A DNA stretch of 12,108 nucleotides from Prevotellaceae bacterium (GTDB taxonomy: Bacteria; Bacteroidota; Bacteroidia; Bacteroidales; UBA932), in assembly GCA_031288885.1 (NCBI GenBank), contig JAITQP010000284.1, forward strand, positions 1 through 12,108, given 5' to 3'. A program made the translations under genes and the position numbers. Below the pieces are notes generated by a model. It was not told the DNA's origin and searched no databases. It saw only the letters and a list, made by a program, of their open reading frames with translations. This document shows positions 1 to 5,536 of this stretch, one piece after another. Within the stretch, counting starts at the first letter, position 1. Each line of letters begins with the position of its first letter.

Positions 1-495
1 TTGTCTAATATTGGATATGAAGCCTATTCTATCACTGATTTGATGACAAAAATCGGATTAAAAAGCAGACCAAAATTCTTCTCACGCTATATTCAACCTG
101 CCCTGCAAGCCGGTTTGGTAGAAATGACCATCCCCGAAAAGCCAAATAGCCGCCTGCAGAAGTATCGACTTACGGTATCAGGTGTTGAGCTGAAAAGTCA
201 GCTTGAAAAGAATAGGGAACAAGATAACGAGCATATCAGGGAACAAGTCGGGATACAAGTCGGGGAACAAGTAAATAAGCTGTTGTCTAATATTGGATAT
301 GAAGCCTATTCTATCACTGATTTGATGACAAAAATAGGATTAAAAAATAGACCAAAATTCTTCTCACGCTATATTCAACCTGCCCTGCAAGCCGGTTTGG
401 TGGAAATGACCATCCCCGAAAAACCCAATAGCCGCCTACAGAAGTATCGACTTACGGTATCAGGTGTTGAGCTGAAAAGACAGCTGATAAAACCG
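1..495 (+). repeat. Tandem direct repeat, period 282 bp, duplicating a protein domain
   Basis: Copy 1 (1-213) and copy 2 (283-495) differ at 8 of 213 aligned bases by manual alignment. The 282-bp period is exactly 94 codons, so the frame is kept. Five differences are silent (Ile, Val, Lys, Pro and Leu codons); the other three fall in two codons, giving Ser to Asn and Ser to Arg. Bases 214-282 encode the EQVG-rich linker. This looks like a recent in-frame domain duplication under amino-acid constraint. Further copies could lie upstream of base 1. Confidence 0.93.
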
Positions 496-498
496 TAA
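1..498 (+). CDS. Fic/AlbA-type ATP-binding protein, C-terminal fragment with duplicated winged-helix domain (5' partial)
   Basis: The frame is open at base 1 and ends at TAA 496-498. The first codon, TTG, matches an internal Leu of the second copy, so this is most likely the C-terminus of a longer protein. Two copies of one domain (residues 1-71 and 95-165) carry the signature PALQAGLVEMTIPEKPNS followed by LQKYRLT, typical of the small winged-helix module ending Bacteroidota Fic proteins and AlbA/Schlafen-type ATP-binding (RecG-like) proteins. The linker at 72-94 is rich in EQVG-type repeats, as is usual in those families. Neither a Fic motif nor an ATPase domain lies inside the window, so the catalytic part is unknown. 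Base composition is more AT-rich than the metabolic genes to the right, consistent with horizontal acquisition. The KilA-N gene converges on it. Confidence 0.7.
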   Translation: MSNIGYEAYSITDLMTKIGLKSRPKFFSRYIQPALQAGLVEMTIPEKPNSRLQKYRLTVSGVELKSQLEKNREQDNEHIREQVGIQVGEQVNKLLSNIGYEAYSITDLMTKIGLKNRPKFFSRYIQPALQAGLVEMTIPEKPNSRLQKYRLTVSGVELKRQLIKP

Positions 499-604
499 AA
501 CCTTATCCCCTCTTTGCAAAAATTTTCAGCTTTTTGCGATTTCTATACAAAAATTCACATTAAACTCTCGCTCATCTTATTCTTTACCGAAAGGTTGCAG
601 CATT

Positions 605-1405
605 TCAGTGCAGCAGCTTCCGGCTTTCCACCCCCTGCAATACGCTCATTTGCTGAATGGCAATTTGGTTTAGCTTTATCAGGCGCTCGTGCTGCGGAAG
701 CCCCTCGCTGATGAGCACGGCGTTGATGTTTTCCATGTTCGACAAGCATATCAGCTCGTTGATGGTGGCGTAATCGCGGATGTTGCCTTTCAGGTTAGGG
801 TTTGCCTTGCGCCACTCTGCGGCGGTTATGCCGAACAGCGCCACATTTAGCACGTCGGCTTCGCTGGCGTAAATGGTGGAGGTTTGCTGCGGCGTAAGCG
901 CGGGAGGAATAAGGTGCTGCTTGATGGCGTCGGTGTGAATGTGGTAGTTGATTTTCGCAAGCTCCCGCTTCGCCGACCAGCCCAGAGACTTCTGCTCCTG
1001 CTCCTTGAGCCGCTGAAATTCCTTAACAACGTATATTTTAAACTCTGGGCTTATCCACAAGGCAAATTCAAATGCAATATCTTTGTGTGCGTACGTTCCG
1101 CCGTAGCGACCCGCTTTTGCCTGCAAGCAGATTGCGTGGGTCTTTTCCACAAATTCTTTCACGCTTACTTTAAACCGGTTAAGTCCGGCTTGATTTTTAA
1201 TTATGGCGAATTCGCCATAATTAAAATCCGGATTATACACCTGCTCCCAGATACCTATGTATTCCAGCGTATTGCGGTTGCGCAGCCAATCCGCAACGAA
1301 AAATTCGCCGTCTTTGGCTTTTATCATGTCAGTTATGCAGATATAATCTTCATTATTAATCTGAATTACGGTTACTTCCGTATCTTTTACTGTTATTTTT
1401 GCCAT
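605..1405 (-). CDS. KilA-N domain-containing protein
   Basis: This 266-residue protein has an N-terminal KilA-N DNA-binding domain (about residues 1-135). The diagnostic stretch is AGRYGGTYAHKDIAFEFALW followed by ISPEFKIYVVKEFQRLK. The C-terminal half (about 140-266, with ITAAEWRKANPNLKGNIRDY) resembles the tail that usually accompanies KilA-N in Bacteroidota. KilA-N proteins are common in phages and mobile islands and are thought to act as DNA-binding regulators or anti-repressors; no target can be read here. The ATG at 1403-1405 is preceded by a full AAGGAGG (1410-1416) about 4 nt away, which is unusual for this phylum and supports both the start and a foreign origin. The gene lies 47 bp downstream of the PLP-enzyme stop on the same strand, so read-through transcription is possible. 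A perfect palindrome lies inside the coding sequence. Confidence 0.9.
   Translation of the reverse strand: MAKITVKDTEVTVIQINNEDYICITDMIKAKDGEFFVADWLRNRNTLEYIGIWEQVYNPDFNYGEFAIIKNQAGLNRFKVSVKEFVEKTHAICLQAKAGRYGGTYAHKDIAFEFALWISPEFKIYVVKEFQRLKEQEQKSLGWSAKRELAKINYHIHTDAIKQHLIPPALTPQQTSTIYASEADVLNVALFGITAAEWRKANPNLKGNIRDYATINELICLSNMENINAVLISEGLPQHERLIKLNQIAIQQMSVLQGVESRKLLH
1195..1226. repeat. Perfect 32-bp palindrome inside the KilA-N gene
   Basis: The sequence is self-complementary over 16-bp half-sites centred between 1210 and 1211. The centre is GGCGAATTCGCC, flanked by ATTAT/ATAAT and TTTTA/TAAAA, and contains an EcoRI hexamer. It encodes about residues 60-71 of the KilA-N protein (core NYGEFAII). 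It could be an operator for a dimeric DNA-binding protein or a hairpin in the mRNA, or a coincidence of a conserved peptide and codon choice. Confidence 0.95.
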
Positions 1406-1409
1406 TTTG

Positions 1410-1416
1410 CCTCCTT
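1410..1416 (-). promoter_or_regulatory. Strong Shine-Dalgarno sequence of the KilA-N gene
   Basis: On the minus strand AAGGAGG stands 4 nt before the ATG at 1405. None of the neighbouring metabolic genes shows such a match to the anti-SD. It fixes the start and fits a phage or mobile origin. Confidence 0.7.
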
Positions 1417-1452
1417 GCGGTATTGTTTATTTATTGACAAAGCACTACCATG

Positions 1453-2706
1453 CTACACCTTGCTCAGCGCGCCCTCAATATCCGCCGCCAAGTCCTCGAG
1501 CTCCTCCAGCCCTACCGAAAGGCGGATGAGCTCCGGCTCTACGCCCATCACCCGCTTCATCTCCTGCGAGAAGGTGCCGTAAATGGTGGATTCGGGGTGG
1601 ATGGCGAGCGACTTGTTGTCGAACAGGTTGGTGGCGCGGCGAAAGACGTGGAGGTTATCCATGAGCCTGTAGCACGCCTCCTTGCTCTCCAGCGAAATGG
1701 TGAGCATGGCGCCCGGGTTGCCGGTAAACAACGCGTCGGAGAGGGCTTTGTAGGCGGATGCCTCCAGCTTTGGGTAGCTGACCTTAACAATTTTTTTCTG
1801 ATGGGTGAGGCGCTGCGCCAGCCGGTACGCGGTATCGGACATTTTTTCGTAGCGCAGCTGCAAGGTTTCCATCCCCAACGCTTGCAGGTAGGCCGTGTCG
1901 GGAGGCATGCACGCGCCCATGTTCCGTGCAATCTCCGATTTGAGCTTGAACATGAATTGCGACATACCCTTAGGCTGCGGCGCCTTGGCCAGCTTGCGGT
2001 TGTGCTGCCAGTCAAACGTTCCGTGGTCAACAATCACGCCGCCCATCGTGGTCGCCCCGCCCGAAATGTACTTGGTGGTCGATACTACCTCCACGTCTAT
2101 ACCGCACGCCTTGGCCTCAAATCCGCACCACGGGATGATGGTGGTGTCGATAACCATGGGCACGTGCTTTGCCCGCATGATTTTGGCAATCTCCGGCAGG
2201 TTGGCAATTTCGAGGTGAGGGTTGGTCAGGATTTCGCAGAAGAAGGCGCAGGTGTTTTGGTCTACGGCGGCGGCCACCTCGTCGAGGTTGTCGGTGTTGA
2301 CAAAGCGCGCCTCTACGCCAAACTCCGCCAGCGTGGACTTGAAAAAGGCAAAGGTGTTCCCAAACAGGTGCGGCGAGGCAACAATGTTGCACCCCGCGTA
2401 GGCTATCGTCATAAACGTGTTGGCGATTGCCGCCATGCCCGACGCGAGCGCCACCACGTTTTCGGCGCCGGAGGCCGCCTTTACCTTGTCCTCGAAGCCG
2501 GCAACGGTGGGGTTGGAGATGCGGGTGTAGGTGTGCAGCTCGTGCCGGAACTGAAACGCGGCGGCAATGCTCTCCGAATCGGGAAACTCAAAGGCTGCAT
2601 TTTTGTATATCGGCAGCGTGATGGCGCCGTGCGCGTCGGGCTTGGCGAAGTGGCGGCGGATGATGCGCGTTGAAAATCCGCCCTGCGGTGAATTGTTGTG
2701 CTCCAT
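1453..2706 (-). CDS. Cys/Met metabolism PLP-dependent enzyme (O-acetylhomoserine sulfhydrylase / methionine gamma-lyase type)
   Basis: This 417-residue fold-type I PLP enzyme has the length usual for the cystathionine gamma-synthase family. Visible motifs are YTRISNPT (60-67; Tyr and Arg that hold the PLP phosphate from the partner subunit), SGMAAI (89-94), VIDTT (185-189; Asp187 at the pyridine nitrogen), STTKYISGG (209-217; Lys212 is the Schiff-base lysine) and RLSVGLE (395-401; Arg395 for the substrate carboxylate). At LFGNTF (114-119) a Phe replaces the Tyr that stacks on PLP in methionine gamma-lyase and cystathionine gamma-synthase (LYG-type motif). Substrate cannot be fixed from sequence: sulfide addition to O-acetylhomoserine and gamma-elimination of methionine are both open. 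The ATG at 2706 is 18 bp after the hemL stop, so it is probably the last gene of the tetrapyrrole operon. That context mildly favours sulfide assimilation. Confidence 0.88.
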   Translation of the reverse strand: MEHNNSPQGGFSTRIIRRHFAKPDAHGAITLPIYKNAAFEFPDSESIAAAFQFRHELHTYTRISNPTVAGFEDKVKAASGAENVVALASGMAAIANTFMTIAYAGCNIVASPHLFGNTFAFFKSTLAEFGVEARFVNTDNLDEVAAAVDQNTCAFFCEILTNPHLEIANLPEIAKIMRAKHVPMVIDTTIIPWCGFEAKACGIDVEVVSTTKYISGGATTMGGVIVDHGTFDWQHNRKLAKAPQPKGMSQFMFKLKSEIARNMGACMPPDTAYLQALGMETLQLRYEKMSDTAYRLAQRLTHQKKIVKVSYPKLEASAYKALSDALFTGNPGAMLTISLESKEACYRLMDNLHVFRRATNLFDNKSLAIHPESTIYGTFSQEMKRVMGVEPELIRLSVGLEELEDLAADIEGALSKV

Positions 2707-2724
2707 AATGATTGTTTTTAAGGA

Positions 2725-3993
2725 TTACGAAAAATGTTTTAGTAGCGAAATAAACCTGCCCAGCGTCCGCTCGGAGTGCGCGCTCGACAGAAAGTTTGCC
2801 TCAAGCTGCGAGGGCGAAAGATAAAAATTATTTGCCAGCATGTACCTAAAAAAGCTGCCAAAGCGCTGCTGGTCTGCCCGCTTGGCGTCGGCAAACGAGC
2901 GCACCGGATGGCTGGTAAAGAAAAGGGTAAACATCGACCCCATCCTGTTCAGGCGGACGCCCTTGCCGGAGGCAACCTCCGAGAGCTCCGCAAAAAACCG
3001 GTCTGCCTTTTCCTCCAAGCCGGCGTAGTAGCCCTTTTGGCTCAGGATTTGCAGCGTTTTAGCGCCGGCGCTCATCGCCACCGGATTGCCGGACAGGGTG
3101 CCGGCCTGATAAACGGGGCCATCGGGCGCCAGCAGCGCCATCACGTCCGAGCGCCCCCCAAAGGCGGCGGCGGGAAATCCTCCCCCCACAATCTTGCCCA
3201 GCGTGGTTAAGTCCGGACGGACGCCAAGCAGCTGCTGCGCGCCGCCTATCGACAGCCGGAAGCCGGTGATGACCTCGTCGAAGATGAGCAGCGCGCCGTG
3301 CTGCGCGGTGATGCGGCGGAGGAAGGGCAAAAAATCGTTTTCCGGCAGCACCACGCCCATGTTGGCGGGCACCGGCTCCACAACAACGGCGGCAATGTCC
3401 TCCCCCCGCTCCCGAAACGCGCGCGCCACCGCCTCCGCGTCGTTGAACGGCAGGCTCAGCGTGCAGGCGGCAAACGCCTCCGGCACGCCCGCCGACGACG
3501 CGCGGCTCAAGCCGGCAACCCCCGAGCCTGCCGAAACCAGCAGGTGGTCGGCGTGCCCGTGGTAGCAGCCGTCGAACTTGAGGATGATGCTCCGCCGCGT
3601 AAACCCGCGCGCCAGCCGCACGGCGCTCATCACCGCCTCCGTCCCCGAGCTCACAAAGCGGACTTTCTCCATGCTCGGGAAGTGCTGGTTGACTAACCGC
3701 GCCAGCGCCGTCTCCGGCAGGGAGGGGATGCCGTAGCTGGCGCCGTTGGACACGGCTTTCCGAATGGCCTTGTTGACCGACGGGTGCGCGTGACCGAGTA
3801 TAAACACCCCCCACGACAGGCAGAAATCGGTAAACCTGTTTCCGTCAACGTCGGTCAGCGTGTCGCCCTTGGCTTTTCGGATAAACAGCGGCTGCGCGCC
3901 AACGCTCCGCAGCGCCCTCACAGGGCTGTTTACGCCGCCGGAAATGTACCGGAGCGCCTCCTCATATGCCTGAACGGAATTTGTATGCCTCAT
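2725..3993 (-). CDS. hemL: Glutamate-1-semialdehyde 2,1-aminomutase
   Basis: This PLP enzyme converts glutamate-1-semialdehyde to 5-aminolevulinate, the second step of the C5 tetrapyrrole pathway. Its 422 residues match the family. Motifs in order: YISGGVNSPVRA (16-27), SSGTEA (115-120), DGCYHGHAD (141-149), FDEVITGFR (238-246; Asp239 binds the pyridine nitrogen), TLGKIVGGGFPAAAFGG (264-280; Lys267 is the PLP lysine) and GTLSGNP (298-304). All key residues are present, so it should be active. The ATG at 3991-3993 gives the canonical N-terminus. Its leader is AT-rich without a Shine-Dalgarno sequence, and the inverted-repeat arm of the intergenic element begins only 5 nt upstream, so initiation may lie within its reach. 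It works directly after HemA, encoded 189 bp upstream. Confidence 0.96.
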   Translation of the reverse strand: MRHTNSVQAYEEALRYISGGVNSPVRALRSVGAQPLFIRKAKGDTLTDVDGNRFTDFCLSWGVFILGHAHPSVNKAIRKAVSNGASYGIPSLPETALARLVNQHFPSMEKVRFVSSGTEAVMSAVRLARGFTRRSIILKFDGCYHGHADHLLVSAGSGVAGLSRASSAGVPEAFAACTLSLPFNDAEAVARAFRERGEDIAAVVVEPVPANMGVVLPENDFLPFLRRITAQHGALLIFDEVITGFRLSIGGAQQLLGVRPDLTTLGKIVGGGFPAAAFGGRSDVMALLAPDGPVYQAGTLSGNPVAMSAGAKTLQILSQKGYYAGLEEKADRFFAELSEVASGKGVRLNRMGSMFTLFFTSHPVRSFADAKRADQQRFGSFFRYMLANNFYLSPSQLEANFLSSAHSERTLGRFISLLKHFS

Positions 3994-3997
3994 AAAA

Positions 3998-4192
3998 TAA
4001 TGATTAATGATTAGTGATTAATGATTAATGGCGCAAAGCGTGCATCTCCGCTAATGTAAATTTTTATTGGACTTTATTTAATTGTTCCCCTACGGGGAAT
4101 TGGACACGGAAATGGGGTTTAAGCTCGCCCTTGCAAGCCCCATCTGCCACGCTTTGCGCCATTAATCATTAATCATTAACCATTAATCATTA
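3998..4192. repeat. 195-bp inverted-repeat-bounded element between hemA and hemL (MITE/REP-like)
   Basis: Left arm 3998-4042 and right arm 4148-4192 are 45-bp inverted repeats matching at 43 of 45 positions. Each has an outer part of near-perfect TGATTAA heptamers (about five) and an inner core GGCGCAAAGCGTG or its complement. The 105-bp interior contains two further hairpins, TTCCCC-tac-GGGGAA (4085-4099) and ATGGGG...CCCCAT (4112-4143). No open frame fits inside and no target-site duplication is obvious. The right arm covers the last hemA codons and stop, and the left arm stops 5 nt before the hemL ATG, so in the operon mRNA the arms could pair end to end. The inner core plus about 40 bp of interior recurs at 11887-11939. 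Confidence 0.92.
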
Positions 4193-5067
4193 ACTACTCC
4201 CGTTGACCACTTGTAAAACTTGTGCATTTCCTCTTCGATGATTTGCTCTGCTTTTTTTACCTCCATGCCCCGCAGGGAGAGGTTGTTCTGCGCAAATCGC
4301 TCCACGTCGTCCAAGTCGAACAGGCGGACGCCCTCCTGCTGTGCCAGCGCAGGCTCCACGTCCCGCGGAAAGGCGAGGTCGAATATCAGCATTTCCTTTC
4401 CCAGCGGAATGTCCCCCTGCCGGACGATGGCGTGCGGGGCGGAGGTGGCGCAAATCAGCACGTCCGTAAACGCCAGCAGCTGCCGCTTTTGGCTCAGCGG
4501 CGTGGCCGTGCCGTGGTAGCGGGCGGCTAAGGCTTCTGCCTTTTCAAAATTCCGGTTGGACAAAAAAATGTTCACCGCCTGCTTGTCGGTCAGGAACTTC
4601 AGGATGTCCTCCGTGAGCTTGTTAACGCCAATGAGGCTGACGATTTTTTGCCGCAGGTCAACGTTCTCCTGCTTGAGGATGGCCACCGTGACTTGGCTGT
4701 GGGATACGGCGCCTTCGGAAATGCCGGTTTGGCTGCGCACCTTTTTGCCGGTGTGCATGGCGGTTTGAAAAAGCTTGTGGAGCTGGGGCGAGAGCCGGTA
4801 CTTTCCGCAGGCTTCGCGGTAGGCGTTCTTCAGCTGCCCCTGAATAGCCCGCTCGCCGGTGATGCCGGACTCCAAGCCCGAGGCAACGCGGTAGAGGTGC
4901 CGGAGAATGTCGTTGGGCATTTCGCCCTCGCCCCAGTACAGCTCCGTGCGGTTGCACGTTTTGAGCAGCACGTGCGGCGTGCCCTCGCCCATCCGGATGG
5001 CGCCGGAGAGCGCCTCCCGCTCCGCTAAGGTGTGGTGGGCATTGTTGACCTGCCTGCACTGTATCAT
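4183..5067 (-). CDS. hemA: Glutamyl-tRNA reductase, short form lacking the C-terminal dimerisation domain
   Basis: GluTR reduces glutamyl-tRNA(Glu) to glutamate-1-semialdehyde with NADPH. The start is the ATG at 5065-5067, which overlaps the upstream TGA as ATGA and gives a proper N-terminus; the frame continues farther upstream only as overlap. Motifs: KTCNRTELYW (36-45; Cys38 is the catalytic nucleophile), HLYRVASGLESGITGE (57-72), IQGQLKNAY (75-83), GKKVRSQTGISEGAVSHS (107-124), NADPH domain about 140-240 with LSNRNFEKAEALA (169-181), and AEQIIEEEMHKFYKW (273-287) from the spinal helix. The glycine-rich nucleotide motif is degenerate (LIGVNKLTEDI). At 294 residues it is some 100-120 shorter than typical GluTR: the protein stops within the spinal helix, before the dimerisation domain, exactly where the repeat arm starts. 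It is either a lineage-specific short form or a truncated gene. Confidence 0.9.
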   Translation of the reverse strand: MIQCRQVNNAHHTLAEREALSGAIRMGEGTPHVLLKTCNRTELYWGEGEMPNDILRHLYRVASGLESGITGERAIQGQLKNAYREACGKYRLSPQLHKLFQTAMHTGKKVRSQTGISEGAVSHSQVTVAILKQENVDLRQKIVSLIGVNKLTEDILKFLTDKQAVNIFLSNRNFEKAEALAARYHGTATPLSQKRQLLAFTDVLICATSAPHAIVRQGDIPLGKEMLIFDLAFPRDVEPALAQQEGVRLFDLDDVERFAQNNLSLRGMEVKKAEQIIEEEMHKFYKWSTGVVND

Positions 5068-5528
5068 TGTAGCTTTATGACTTCGGTTTTTACCAGCTCG
5101 CCTATCCGGTTGCGGATGTCGATGGATTGGCGGGCGCTTTGCGCGTTGGACGACACGGCAATGGTAACGTTGCCCTCCTTGTGCACGGCGGGCGACGTAA
5201 AGTCGCAGAGGGCGGGGTTGTCGCACACGCTGGCAAGTATCCCCTGACGGGCGCACTCCTCCTTTATCTCCCTGTTCAGCCGTTCGCTCCCCGTGCAGAT
5301 GTAAACCAAAAAAAAGCCCGCCAAATCGTCCGGCTCGTAAACTTTTTGCACGCGCTCAAACGGGAGCAGCTCAAAGCCGGTGTGAAACTCGGGCGCCACC
5401 ACCCGCACATTCTCCGTGAAGCGGGACAGGACAGACGCCTTATGAAACGCTACCCGTCCGCCCCCAACAAGGAGTATGTTTTTTCGGGTAATGTTGATGC
5501 ATATCGGTAAAAATTGCAGCCTTTCCAT
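5064..5528 (-). CDS. Met8-type precorrin-2 dehydrogenase / sirohydrochlorin ferrochelatase (siroheme synthase N-terminal type)
   Basis: This 154-residue protein corresponds to the N-terminal module of CysG or to Met8, which oxidises precorrin-2 with NAD and can insert iron to give siroheme. It has the Rossmann motif LLVGGGRVAFHKA (19-31) and the family block VCDNPALCDFTSP (101-113), where Asp103 lies at the position of the catalytic Asp of CysG/Met8. The next strand, VTIAVSSNAQSARQSIDIRN (121-140), matches the usual VAISSGGKSP region but with less typical residues. It lacks the methyltransferase (SUMT) half of CysG, so precorrin-2 must come from a gene elsewhere. The start ATG at 5526-5528 is 8 nt beyond the peptidase stop. 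The stop overlaps the hemA start as ATGA, implying translational coupling. Confidence 0.87.
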   Translation of the reverse strand: MERLQFLPICINITRKNILLVGGGRVAFHKASVLSRFTENVRVVAPEFHTGFELLPFERVQKVYEPDDLAGFFLVYICTGSERLNREIKEECARQGILASVCDNPALCDFTSPAVHKEGNVTIAVSSNAQSARQSIDIRNRIGELVKTEVIKLQ

Positions 5529-5536
5529 GACTTAGC

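Noticed and set aside
884..1582. 232-residue plus-strand frame across the KilA-N start
   Set aside because: It overlaps two well-supported minus-strand genes and has no recognisable domain.
1450..2673. 407-residue plus-strand frame opposite the PLP enzyme
   Set aside because: Low-complexity Gly/Val/Arg/His sequence without a family motif. The minus strand has all PLP-enzyme residues.
3994..4182. Cobalamin or other known riboswitch between hemA and hemL
   Set aside because: No conserved B12-box-like or SAM-type core was recognised; the folding potential comes from inverted repeats shared with another locus.
5068..5256. Upstream extension of the hemA frame
   Set aside because: It overlaps the Met8-type gene in another frame, and the ATGA junction at 5064-5067 gives the expected GluTR N-terminus.
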